From assembly GCA_030144725.1 (NCBI GenBank), contig JASKMD010000012.1:9933392-9997391 (forward strand): DNA of 64,000 bases. Direction: 5' to 3'. Position numbers and translations under genes: made by a program. Below, one piece after another: positions 21,453-31,715 of the stretch. Source of the DNA: Haematococcus lacustris (taxonomy: Eukaryota; Chlorophyta; Chlorophyceae; Chlamydomonadales; Haematococcaceae). Position 1 is the first letter of the stretch. Every line of letters begins with the position of its first letter. Under the pieces are notes generated by a model that ran no database searches, was not told the origin of the DNA, and saw nothing but the letters and a program-made list of their open reading frames with translations.

Positions 21453-21966
21453 GCTACAGTACTGTAAGTGGTCTCTCGAGGTACCTCGAGGTACCTCGAG
21501 GTACTGTAGATGTCTACAGTACTGTAGATGTCTACAGTACTGTAGATGTCTACAGTACTGTAGATGTCCACAGTACTGTAGGTACCTACAGTACTGTAAA
21601 TGGTCTCTCGAGGTACCTCGAGGTACCTCGAGGTCCTGTAGATGTCTACAGTACTGTAGATGTCTACAGTACTGTAGGTATCTACAAGACTGTAGATGTC
21701 TACAGTACTGTAGGTACCTACAGTACTGTAAATGGTCTCTCGAGGTACCTCGAGGTACCTACAGTACTGTAGATGTCTACAGTACTGTAGATGTCTACAG
21801 TACTGTAGGTACCTACAGTACTGTAAGTGGTCTCTCGAGGTACCCCGACAGTACTATAGACACCTACAGTACTGTAGACCCCTACAGTACTGTAGACACC
21901 TACAGTATTGTTCGTGTACTCGCGAGGTACCCCGACAGTACTGTAGACACCTACAGTACTGTAGCA
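21453..21966. repeat. Palindrome array with GGTACCTCGAG blocks
   Basis: CTACAGTACTGTAG units alternating with TCTCGAGGTACCTCGAGG segments, the reverse orientation of the array at 9397-10321. Confidence 0.95.
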
Positions 21967-22099
21967 TGGCCGTATCTCACCAACCGCGCAAAATCACGAA
22001 TTTTAGTTTCAACCCCCAATCTTACAATGCCTTCATTTGACTATGTACCAAGTCCGAGGCTCTGAATCTAAAAAATGCTGTTACTAATTTGCCTGAGTG

Positions 22100-22982
22100 T
22101 CTACGCAACCTACCTGGGCCCCCTCCCCGTCTCCCTACGTGACCGCACCAGCAACCTTGTGAATCTGAGCGTCACAGAGATGTTCCTAACAGACGTGGGC
22201 AACCTACCACAGTCCGTCTCCACCCTACTGATATCTGACCTCAATGTCGCCCTACCTGAGCCGAACATGGCGGCCTTGAACAGAGGTGTGGCAGACCTCA
22301 GCTAAGGCCGTTTTGGGCGTCAGGTTATTGGGGTGCTGGTCATGGCCATCACAAGGAAGGAAGGATGTGCATCAGTAGCAAACCTGAATCCCCTGGTGGG
22401 ACGGTTTAGGGAGGCCATGGTGCAGGTGGGGGAGCGTGGCCATAATGTCCAGCTGGTGCAGTGTGATGTGGTTTAGGCTGTGCTTCCGATGTTGAAAAGG
22501 TGTGCTGGGGTCCAGTTCAGGAATGTCATGTGCCCGCTGTATTCATGGCAGGAGTGGGCAGTGAAGAATGCCATGGCTCCGGGTGCATCGTTGAGCGTAC
22601 GTTATGACTGACATGCTGCCGCCATGCAACTTAGTCCAGTGTTTCAGTGACGTTGTGTGGCCTTGATTGGTCAGCACGGACTCCAAGGAATAGTGGTCTT
22701 GGATGCCAACGTTAATTGCCGTCTCATCTTCAGCATCGTTGCCTTCAAGTCTCCCTACATCGTTTGTGGTGGTAGCCTATGTATGTAACTGACCACAGAG
22801 TGGCTCGTCAACTCGATACACCAATAACTACCAGACTGGGTGCACGTGGCACCTATCACCATGTTGACGGTACATATTGGCTCACCAGCTGCACTTGCCA
22901 AGTTTGCATGCACCTTAGCATGGCCAAATGATCGCCGCGAACACGATTGATACTAGCAAGCCACGAAAGCACTGCGAAGACG
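22100..22982. other. Intergenic DNA upstream of the Ulp1-like gene
   Basis: An open frame that reads out of leader C (to 22303, plus) ends GVADLS and has no recognised domain; it may be part of an older gene. The rest shows short frames only. No clear TATA box precedes 22983. Confidence 0.4.
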
Positions 22983-24890
22983 ATGGCAGCTCCTGTTAAC
23001 TACGCGATGCCAGCGAGCAAGGCTGCCCTTTTTGTGACTTGCACCAGCGGAGACCTGACGGGCATCGACGCGAAGAATACCCCAGTCAACCTCATGGTGA
23101 CAGGGGCGATGCTCATCCGGCGCATCTTGTCGCTTGCACGGGTAAACATGTGTACGTTGATGCGATGCGTGCACAAAACCCGGCATTGACATATGTCTAA
23201 TCATCATCGCAGGCTCCGGCGGTAATGGCCGCCAACACCGCCATGGTCATTTTGGGTGCCATCCTTTTGATGGTCGACATCGAAACTAGCACCGCCCCTC
23301 CCACTGTGGAGTGCTTGGAAAAAGCCCTGGCTTTGTGAGGACACCCGCACACCAAGCTTAGGCCAGGTTAGCATGACCCAACAAGAAGTGGAGGCTAATG
23401 TATGCACTTGCCATCTTCTTGCCAATGCAGATGCTACCAGCAAGTCCTTGCCCACTACCAGGCACAGGACCCTGAGGGGAAGAACAAGGTTGAGGCCTGG
23501 GGTGTTCTAGGGGATATTTTTAAGCTGTACAAAACAGGAGGTGACAGTCTCTGGCACAGGCTGCTGATGGCGTGTTTGGCAAATGTAGATGTCATGTGCA
23601 TGGCAACGTTGGTTGCATGTAGGGGGAGGCATTGATACCCTTCGTGCTATAGCGAAGCCAGTGCGAGATGCAGCATTCTCAGCCTTTCTAGCGTTGCTTC
23701 AGGTGGGTCGCTGGGTTGCTCTATGGTGGGTTGAATGCAGCTGCAGGTGCAATGTAGGCATCGTACTTCTCAGTGCTTCACTTGTGCTTGATGTATTCAG
23801 GCAACGGGCCCCACCACCACACCCCCAGTACTGAGTGACGAGGACAGGACCAAGGTTGGTTTAGGTGCTACATGTCACACTGATATGAGACTGACCCTTT
23901 TAGAGGCGATTGTTCTGCAGACATTAAAGGGCAAAATGATCAGACTCTCAACGACCCGTGAGGTGCCTTTTACAGGCTACAACCCAGGAACGGTAAGCAT
24001 GGGCGCATCACAGTGCTGGCCGCACCTGGTCGATCATTAAGACTTGCCGGGGTTAGGATAGGGTTAGGGTTAGGGTTAGGGTTAAGGTTAGGGTTAGGGT
24101 TACCAACCCCAAACCCCCAACCCACTGCATAGTGCAGGGGTTTATGCTACCTGATGCCGAGGACATTGACAGCATGAGCCCTGGGAAGCGGATGACGGAT
24201 GGTGCTTTTGCTTCGCTGATCACGAGCATGCAGGTGGGATGGTGTGATGGTGGGGCTACAAGCTGGTGTGGAGGTGGGGCCCCAAGTTAATGGACTTGGG
24301 ACATTGAGTGACTGTGGTGCGTTCAATTGCAGTATTATGGAACACGTGCCTACGATGGACCGAGGCCAATGCTCCTGCCGCTGGCGTGGGCAAACGGGTT
24401 ACAGACTATTTTTGACTCCGATGCGCCAACACCTGTGCCGATAGAAGCATGGCAACAGCTGTTGGCTCACTTTGCCACCATGCACAAGTTGCAAGAAGTT
24501 AAAGCCGCAGGTTGCATCATTGTCCCTGTACACCACCTCAACCACTACGTCTTTTTGGTATTCTTCAGGCAGGTCCATCGTGTGGTGTTCTTTGACAGTG
24601 GCAAGCAGTTCAACCCCAGCTGGCCGGTGAGTGGCACAATCCTCGACTCCCCATTTATAAGTACCTCACATTGTGTGTCGGCCGCTCAATATGAAGCATT
24701 CCCCTCATGCAGACACAACTGATGAAGGACACCTTCACGGAGGGTGGGGCGGATTTATTTTTCACTGATGTGCATCAGCAGTGGGTCTTTGAAGAGGGCA
24801 CCATCACGCAGCAACCTGATGGTATCCACTGCGCTGACTACGCGCTGTCCGGCATCAACGCCTTGCTCCAGGCTGCAGATGTAGGGGTCT
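22983..24890 (+). CDS. Ulp1/SENP-like C48 cysteine protease, nine visible exons, 3' end lost
   Basis: My exons: 22983-23141, 23213-23334, 23431-23573, 23623-23702, 23801-23854, 23921-23992, 24138-24233, 24333-24626 and 24713-~24882. Every junction has GT...AG and keeps one reading frame. The N-terminal part (MAAPVNYAMPASK...) is unrecognised. The last three exons give a Ulp1-type core: CIIVPVHHLNHYVFLVF with the catalytic His at 24543-24545, FDSGK with Asp at 24594-24596, and TQQPDGIHCADYAL with Gln and nucleophile Cys (24830-24832). C48 enzymes cleave SUMO-type isopeptide bonds; relatives are also carried by DNA transposons. The frame then runs into a palindrome unit and a transposon end at 24906, so the C-terminus is missing and the gene is probably broken. 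Confidence 0.75.
24050..24102. repeat. Interstitial TTAGGG tract inside an intron
   Basis: About seven TTAGGG units with one GGTTAAGG variant, lying wholly within the sixth intron (23993-24137) of the Ulp1-like gene. Confidence 0.9.
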
Positions 24891-25188
24891 ACAGTACTGT
24901 AGGTGCACACAGGCAAATTTAGCGCGAATATTCGTCATCCTAGGGGGGTAGTTTTTTGATGGGTTCGCCTCGGATTGTCCTTGCGACTCCAACGCCACTT
25001 GGCGCGTCTTGAAATTCTGAGTGTGTGAGCAGTTGGAGTGGAGGTACCTATAGTACTGTAGATGTCTACAGTACTGTAGATACCTACAGTACTTTAGAGG
25101 TCTACAGTACTGTAGGGGTCTACAGTACTGTAGACATCTACAGTACTGTAGGCAATTCTTATGTAGTAGATAATTGGCGGTCCGAGAG

Positions 25189-25306
25189 CATTATGCGAAA
25201 ATAATGGACGAGGCCGAGGTGGCGCGGACATACATCCCGAGGCGCAGCCGAGGGATGTATGGTAGCAGAGCCGAGGACGAGACCATTAGTTCGCATAATG
25301 CGAGAG
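25189..25306. repeat. Imperfect ~118-bp foldback hairpin
   Basis: Outer arms GCATTATGCGAA and TTCGCATAATGC, a middle pairing of AATAATGG with CCATTAGT-like bases, and an inner pair ATACATCCC/GGGATGTAT around a GAGGCGCAGCCGAG tip. It resembles a MITE or foldback element at the left end of the insertion. Confidence 0.6.
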
Positions 25307-25431
25307 GTAACGGCGATTATCTGGTATATCTGAGGTTTCGCATTCCCGTAACCGCCACCGTTGACCAACACTGTATGCAACCGCTAGACACAGCCGCTAG
25401 ACACAGCCAGGCAAAGGCTCCCCCGAAACGT

Positions 25432-25870
25432 ATTGCGAGAAGCGTGCTTGCCGCTCGACCAATATCAAAAAGTGCACTTGCCGCTCGACCATTATGTTTT
25501 GCCGCTCGACCATTATGCTTTGCCGCTCGACCATTATGTTTTGCCGGTCGCCAGCCTGGCAGTTATAAGTATACATGCCAGCCAGGTAGCACGTCCGCTA
25601 AGCTATCGAGTAGAGTCGCTTGAGCAACGTAAAGGTAGCAATAGTAGTAGCGTCCCACGTTGACCGCCCCTATCCCACGTTGACCAGCACTACGAACAAC
25701 GCATTCGCAACGCAGTTGCTGGACCAACGCTCTCGTTTGCCGCACGAGCATTATCAAAAAGTGCGCTTTGCCGCTCGACCATTATCAAAAAGTGCACTTG
25801 CCGCTCGACCATTATCATTTGCCGCTCGACCATTATGTTTTGCCGGTCGCCAGCCTGGCAGTTATAAGTA
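25432..25870 (+). promoter_or_regulatory. Duplicated upstream region with TATAAGTA boxes
   Basis: A ~24-bp motif (TTGCCGCTCGACCATTAT) is repeated several times in each of two blocks. Each block ends GCCAGCCTGGCAGTTATAAG; the TATAAGTA boxes lie at 25564-25571 and 25863-25870. The repeated upstream motifs plus TATA boxes suggest a promoter for the open frame at 26039. Confidence 0.45.
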
Positions 25871-26038
25871 GCTCGGCTTAAGCGGCTTGCACGACTTGCC
25901 GACAGCCTCATCTAGCCATTCCTTACCCCATTGAGGGCTTTATTCTACCCGACTGCTTTGCACGCCATCGCGGCTTGCACAGCTTGTGCGGCTTGCACGA
26001 CTTGCACTGACGTGTGACCGATTCAAAAGGAGGTCAAG

Positions 26039-26971
26039 ATGAGGTCAACAACAGTCAAGTCGACAGAGACCGCCGCACAGCCAGACAACCGCACAGCCCG
26101 ACAGCCGCACAGCCAGGCAGCCACGTTGGAAAATGCTACTCAATTGTCAGGAGGCCGCAAGTCAGCTTCAGCTATCACATGCGGCAGCGACGCAGCAGCG
26201 AGCAGTGGCGCCCCTGCAACATCTAGCGAGATAGCACAGTTAGGCACCTGGGAGCTAATTGACCAAAGCTGCACCGTACTTCGAGCCTCAGCCATCTCGT
26301 TACCAATGCCACCTCCCTGTTCTGGTCGTGTCTCTGTGGCAAGCCGTGGCGTCCACCCTGGCTATTGGCAGCCCAAACGGTTCGCTCCAGTGCCCGCATC
26401 TACCACATGGTCAACCCATTGCCAATGTCAACGTAGCGACAGATGCAAGTATGCCAGCGGCACACGCGCAGGAGGTGGTCGTTGTCAATGGTCAAGGTGG
26501 TGGCGGCCGGCTTGCTTAATCACAGCCCTTAATCACAGCTCTTCAGCAGCGCGAGGGTCTTGCGACTCAGGACGCTACTATCTTTGCAGTTCCGACGCTC
26601 AACGACAAGAAGTTCCCCATTACGGGGACAAACGCAACACCCGAGCAGGTGAGAATTGCAAGTGGTGTTGCAGCAACACCGTGGTAGCATGTGCAGTAGC
26701 GGAAATGCTGAGCAGCCTATATCTGTTGCAATACATGTTGCAACTTGTGCTCACGTGCTGTAATCTGTACCCGTGCAGTTGGAGGTTCATCCCAACTCTA
26801 CCATCAGACCCTTTTGCGCGCGATCGTCATTTCCATGACGCCTACTACAGGAGGCCCAAGCTGCTGTGTGGTGCTACGTGCAGAGTTGTGCCAAGTGAGC
26901 GCTCTCTGTCACCATTACAACACCTTGCCCACCACTCGTGTCCCGTGCACTGCTCTGCCACCACTTGCTGA
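26039..26971 (+). pseudogene. Unidentified, probably decayed gene in the insertion
   Basis: An open frame of 310 codons starts at ATG 26039, ~170 bp after the second TATA box. Its N-terminal part (MRSTTVKSTETAAQPDN) is plausible coding sequence, but the downstream part looks like read-through. In another frame, separated by one TAA at about 26517, a more protein-like stretch ends KKFPITGTNATPEQ before a GTGAG donor (about 26648). I infer a multi-exon gene with at least one disabling mutation. No domain is recognised, and the exact exons are unresolved. Confidence 0.3.
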
Positions 26972-26974
26972 TGC

Positions 26975-27850
26975 TTGCTCACATGTTGCTCTATTGCACA
27001 GATGCACACCAAGAGCAAGTGTAACGCCACATCACTCATGTTGTGCATCACCAACCAGCGCAATCCCGCTGCTGCTGCTGCTGCCATCGCTGCTGCTGTT
27101 GCCGGTGTTGCCGCTGCTGTCGCTGCTGCCAGTGTTGCCGCTGTAGCCACTGCCGCTGCTGCTGATGCTGCTGTTGCTGCTGAGGCTGCTGCAACTTCTG
27201 CTGCTGCCAGTGTTGCCGTTGTTGCCCCTTCTGCCACTGCTGTTGCTGCTGCTGCTGACGCGCGAGTTGTTGCTGCTGCTGCCGGTGTTGCCGCTGCTGC
27301 CGGTGTTGCCGCTGTTGTCGCTGCTGCCAGTGTTGCCGCTGTAGCCACTGCCGCTGCTGCTGCTGCCGCTGATGCTGATGATGCTGCTGCTGCAGCTTCT
27401 GCTCCTGCCAGTGTTGCCGTTGTTGCCCCTGCTGCCACTGCTGCTGCCGCTGCTATGTTCTATGCTATGTCCTTCTATGTCCTAAACAGCCCGCAGGCAG
27501 TCTCCGCTCCTATCGGGGGCTTCAACGCGCCGTGTTCAATACAGCCTGGCCCTAGTCATGCGGCCCATGTACCCTTCCCCCCCCCATGGCCATACGTTCC
27601 CCAGGGAGTCTGCCCCGATGCCATGGCCTTCCTCTCTGCCAATGAGCAGCTGTGTGTGCCAGCACCAGGGCATGTTGCATTCATGCTTGGCTCCATGCTT
27701 GGCTTAGCATTGGAATGGTGCAGCGATTCATTTCTTTCATTCATTTCGTGCAACTCGCTAGGCCATCGACGTTTGCAGGGTCACATTAGCATCAGGCCAT
27801 CACGTTTTTGTAAGCGTGCGATTGTAAGCTCTGAGTACCGGAGCGGTTGA
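26975..27850 (+). CDS. Alanine-rich open frame of unknown function
   Basis: About 290 codons. A short unique N-terminus precedes a ~130-residue tract of Ala with Val, Ser, Thr and Asp encoded mostly by GCT/GCC/GCA with a loose 30-60-bp periodicity (27070-27450). A unique C-terminal ~125 residues follow, including GPSHAAHVPFPPPWPYVPQG. The Ala tract is a GCTGCTGTTGCC-type minisatellite, which alone keeps the frame open. The unique tail is more convincing as coding sequence and could be an exon of the gene starting near 26039. GTAAGC occurs just before the end (27810). Confidence 0.3.
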   Translation: MLTCCSIAQMHTKSKCNATSLMLCITNQRNPAAAAAAIAAAVAGVAAAVAAASVAAVATAAAADAAVAAEAAATSAAASVAVVAPSATAVAAAADARVVAAAAGVAAAAGVAAVVAAASVAAVATAAAAAAADADDAAAAASAPASVAVVAPAATAAAAAMFYAMSFYVLNSPQAVSAPIGGFNAPCSIQPGPSHAAHVPFPPPWPYVPQGVCPDAMAFLSANEQLCVPAPGHVAFMLGSMLGLALEWCSDSFLSFISCNSLGHRRLQGHISIRPSRFCKRAIVSSEYRSG

Positions 27851-28285
27851 CCCCTTATTATGCCCCTAGTATGCCTCCATTATGAGAAAATAAGGACGCC
27901 TATATTTTTCCCTATACCTCAGATATGCTGTTTTTAGAGGTCATATATTTTTATTGTTCCTTTGCTTTTCATGGTGACTCTGCTTGTCTTGGCGACTAGT
28001 ACAAGCAAATGGGATTCGGCGGCTGACAGTTGTGGTCATGAGATGTGGTCATGAGATGTTTGAATGAATCTTGTCGTGTGCTGGCGCGCAAAGTAATAGA
28101 CAAAGGAGCTTGTAAGAGCCATTCATACTTACACCATGATTGACAGACATTGCAAGGTCATTCAACATGTCTGTGACTCATGCATGCCCTTGTTGCCTAC
28201 TTGTCCATGGATTTGTTGCTGAATGGAACAAAGTACATGTCTCCCCCACCCTCCTTGTGCGGGAAAGTTGTTTACATGTGTCATT

Positions 28286-29794
28286 TGACACCTACAGTAC
28301 TGTAGACCTCTACAGTACTGTAGACCCCCTTGAGTACTGTAGACCCCCTGAGTACTGTAGACCCCCTTGAGTACTGTAGACCCCCTGAGTACTGTAGACC
28401 CCTAGAGTACTGTAGACCCCCTAGAGTACTGTAGACCCCCTTGAGTACTGTAGACCCTTAGAGTACTGTAGACCCCCTTGAGTACTGTAGACCCCCTTGA
28501 GTACTGTAGACCCCCTAGAGTACTGTAGACCCCCTTGAGTACTGTAGACCCCTAGAGTACTATAGACCCTCAAGAGTACTGTAGACCTCTACAGTACTGT
28601 AGACCCCCTAGAGTACTGTAGACCCCCTAGAGTACTTTAGACCCCCTAGAGTACTGTAGACCCCCTAGAGTACTGTAGACCCCCTAGAGTACTGTAGACC
28701 CCCTTGAGTACTGTAGACCCCCTTGAGTACTGTAGACCCCCTTGAGTACTGTAGACCCCCTTGAGTACGGTAGACCCCCTAGAGTACTGTAGACCCCCTA
28801 GAGTACTGTAGACCCCCTAGAGTACTGTAGACCCCCTAGAGTACTGTAGACCCCCTTGAGTACTGTAGACCCCCTAGAGTACTGTAGACCCCCTTGAGTA
28901 CTGTAGACCCCCTTGAGTACGGTAGACCCCCTAGAGTACTGTAGACCCCCTAGAGTACTGTAGACCCCCTAGAGTATTGTAGACCCCCTAGAGTACTGTA
29001 GACCCCCTAGAGTACTGTAGACCCCCTAGAGTACTGTAGACCCCCTAGAGTACTGTAGACCCTCAAGAGTACTGTAGACCCCCCAAAGTACTGTAGACCC
29101 CTAGAGTACTGTAGACCCCCTAGAGTACTGTAGACCCCCTTGAGTACTGTAGACCCTTAGAGTACTGTAGACCCTCTTGAGTACTGTAGACCCCCTTGAG
29201 TACTGTAGACCCCCTAGAGTACTGTAGACCCCCTTGAGTACTGTAGACCCCTAGAGTACTATAGACCCTCAAGAGTACTGTAGACCTCTACAGTACTGTA
29301 GACCTCTACAGTACTGTAGACCCCCTTGAGTACTGTAGACCCCCTAGAGTACTGTAGACCCCCTTGAGTACTGTAGACCCCCTAGAGTACTGTAGACCCC
29401 TTGAGTACTGTAGACCCTCAAGAGTACTGTAGACCTCTACAGTACTGTAGACCCCCTAGAGTACTGTAGACCCCCTAGAGTACTGTAGACCCCCTAGAGT
29501 ACTGTAGACCCCCTAGAGTACTGTAGACCCCCTAGAGTACTGTAGACCCCCTTGAGTACTGTAGACCCCCTAGAGTACTGTAGACCCCCTTGAGTACTGT
29601 AGACCCCCTTGAGTACGGTAGACCCCCTAGAGTAATGTAGACCCCCTAGAGTACTGTAGACCCCCTAGATTTTTGTAGACCCCCTAGAGTACTGTAGACC
29701 CCCTAGAGTACTGTAGACCCCCTAGAGTACTGTAGACCCCCTAGAGTACTGTAGACCCTCAAGAGTACTGTAGACCTCTACAGTACTGTAGACC
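28286..29794. repeat. 1.5-kb GAGTACTGTAGACCCCCTA array
   Basis: About 80 units of 18-19 bp with CCCTTGA, CCCTAGA and CTCAAGA spacers, plus occasional full TCTACAGTACTGTAG units. An internal segment near 28440-28600 recurs near 29130-29290, indicating higher-order duplication. Confidence 0.95.
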
Positions 29795-30165
29795 CACATG
29801 GTGTGTGGTGTCACCTTCTTGTTGTCGTGTCGTTGCTACCTTGTCACATCGTAGGGAGGTGTTGCGGTCATTGGGTGCATCAATGCATGTGCTTAGCATT
29901 TACATTATTGAGGTGTTGTGGAGTGATGGTGCATCGAGACATGTGCTTGCAAGTCCCGTAGCGAGGTCTTGCGGGATGTTTGGGTGTCCAAACATGTGTT
30001 TTGCGGGGATGTTGCGGGGTGTTTGGGTGTCAATACATGTGTTTTGCGGGGGTGGAGCGATGTGTTGCGGGGTGTTTGGGTGTCAATACATGTGTTTTGC
30101 GGGGGTGTAGCGAAGTCTTGCTGGATGTTTGGGTGTCAATGCATGTGCTTTGCGGATGTAATAGT
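29795..30165. repeat. ~58-bp tandem repeats (GGGTGTTTGGGTGTCAATAC)
   Basis: After ~170 bp of non-repetitive GTT-rich sequence, four or five units of about 55-58 bp containing ACATGTGTTTTGCGGG and GTTTGGGTGTC. No gene recognised. Confidence 0.75.
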
Positions 30166-30371
30166 CGATGAAATAGTCGACATCTGTGCAGATGAAGCCA
30201 CGACATCTGCACAGCCAAACCGCGAATGTAATAGTCGACATCTGTGCAGATGCTACAGACAACATCTGCACAGCCAAGCATCAAATGTAATAGTCGACAT
30301 CTGTGCAGATGTCGTCGTCAGCAGCTGCACAGATGTCGGTCACGACATCTGCACAGCCAAGCATTGAATGC
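30166..30371. repeat. ~65-bp tandem repeats with palindromic CATCTGTGCAGATG core
   Basis: Three to four units of AATGTAATAGTCGACATCTG followed by TGCAGATG and CATCTGCACAGCCAA, so each unit has an inverted CATCTG(T/C)GCAGATG pair that could form a hairpin. Confidence 0.8.
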
Positions 30372-30487
30372 TGTTAGTCGCATACCCTCCCGGTGCAGTT
30401 GAGATCAAGCACCGGGATTGTAGGGTATGCCTGCCAGCGGCCCGGCCGCGATGAGTGCGAGTGTGACTGCCGTACTTAGGGCAGACA
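30372..30487 (+). repeat. Truncated copia LTR fragment
   Basis: TGTTAGTCGCATACCCTCCC through CGGCCGCGATGAGTGCGAG to CCGTACTTAGGGCAGACA matches the first ~116 bp (element sense) of the LTRs of the copia element at 41820-47786, with a few differences. It is cut exactly where leader C (CACTCAGG) begins at 30488, so a satellite-bearing element appears to have inserted into an older copia LTR. Confidence 0.85.
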
Positions 30488-30623
30488 CACTCAGGCAAAT
30501 TAGTAACAGCATTTTTGAGATTCAGAGCCTCGGACTTGGTACATAGTCAAATGAAGGCATTGTGAGATTGGGGGTTGAAACTAGAATTCGTGATTTTGCG
30601 CGGTTGGTGAGATACGGCCATGC

Positions 30624-31715
30624 TACAGTACTGTAGGTGTCTACAGTACTGTCGGGGTACCTCGCGAGTACACGAACAGTACTGTAGGTGTCTACAGTAC
30701 TGTAGGGGTATACAGTACTGTAGGTGTCTACAGTACTGTCGAGGTACCTCGAGAGACCATTTACAGTACTGTAGGTATCTACAGTACTGTAGACATCTAC
30801 AGTACTGTAGGTACCTCGAGGTACCTAGAGAGACCAATTACAGTACAGTAGACATCAACAGTAATGTAGACCTCCTAGAGTACTGTAGACATCCCTGAGT
30901 ACTGTAGACATTCTAGAGTACTGTAGACCTCTACAGTACTGTAGACTTCCTAGAGTACTATAGACCCTCTTGAGTACTGTAGACTTTCTAGAGTACTGTA
31001 GACCTCTACAGTACTGTAGACCTCCTAGAGTACTGTAGACCCTCTAGAGTACTGTAGACCTCCTAGAGTACTGTAGACTCTCTAGAGTACTGTATACCCT
31101 CAAAAGTACTGTAGACCTCTACAGTACTGTAGACCTCCTAGAGTACTGTAGACCCTCTAGAGTACTGTAGACTTTCTAGAGTACTGTAGACCTCTACAGT
31201 ACTGTAGACTAGAGTACTGTTGAACGTTTAAAGTACTGTAGACTTATAAGAGTACTGTAGAGGTCTACAGTACTGTAGACCTCCTAGAGTACTGTAGACC
31301 CTTTAGAGTACTGTAGACATCCTAGAGTACTGTAGACCCTCTAGAGTACTGTAGACTTCCTAGAGTACTGTAGAACGTTTAAAGTACTGTAGACTTATAA
31401 AAGTACTGTAGAGGTTTACAGTACTGTAGACCTCCTAGAGTACTGTAGACCCTTTAGAGTACTGTAGACATCCAAGAGTACTGTAGACCCTCTAGAGTAC
31501 TGTAGACTTTCTAGAGTACTGTAGACCTCTACAGTACTGTAGACTTCCTAGAGTACTGTAAAACGTTTAAAGTACTGTAGTCTTATAAGAGTACTGTAGA
31601 GGTCTACAGTACTGTAGACCTCCTAGAGTACTGTAGACCCTTTAGAGTACTGTAGACATCCTAGAGTACTGTAGACACCTGAACATCTCGAGAGACCACT
31701 TACAGTACTGTAGCC
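30624..31715. repeat. Mixed palindrome and half-palindrome array
   Basis: Full CTACAGTACTGTAG units with GGTACCTCGAG blocks to ~30835, then AGAGTACTGTAGACCTC-type units. A repeated ~170-190-bp block containing AACGTTTAAAGTACTGTAG occurs around 31210, 31375 and 31562. Confidence 0.95.

Larger units (their letters stand above)
14202..22099 (+). mobile_element. 7.9-kb composite satellite-bearing DNA element with terminal inverted repeats
   Basis: Left terminus CACACAGGCAAATTAG at 14202; right terminus, reverse complement, CACTCAGGCAAATTAG ending at 22099 (15 of 16 identical). TC lies just outside each end, a possible 2-bp target duplication. In order it contains: leader B, a short palindrome array, block D, palindrome array, CAG array, block F with GGGGGC repeats, a second palindrome/CAG/F set, a 1.6-kb GGGCT array, block G, palindrome array and leader C. 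A second copy lies inverted at 30488-34942 with the same module order but different array lengths. No transposase is recognised, so it would be non-autonomous. Confidence 0.7.
25164..27923. mobile_element. 2.76-kb insertion defined by an empty site in a paralogous copy
   Basis: At 14440-14475 the sequence reads GGCAATTCTTATG directly into CTGTTTTTAGAGG. Here the same two halves are separated: the left half ends at 25163 and the right half resumes after TATG at 27924-27927, giving a candidate TATG duplication. The insert carries a direct repeat near its ends (CATTATGCGAAAATAATGG at about 25190; CATTATGAGAAAATAAGG at about 27881), a foldback hairpin, duplicated TATA-type promoters and two long open frames. 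No transposase or integrase is recognised; the class is unknown. Confidence 0.65.
24906..29794 (+). mobile_element. Third copy of the satellite-bearing element (left part), with a nested insertion
   Basis: Starts CACACAGGCAAATTTAG at 24906, with leader B and a short palindrome array to 25163, then an insertion (25164-27923). Block D follows at 27924-28285, then a 1.5-kb half-palindrome array to about 29794. The CAG, F, GGGCT, G and leader C modules of the complete copy are absent, so it is truncated on the right. Confidence 0.7.

Noticed and set aside
22075..22305. 76-codon frame as first exon of the Ulp1-like gene
   Set aside because: It begins inside leader C of the transposon, and I find no phase-consistent splice to 22983.
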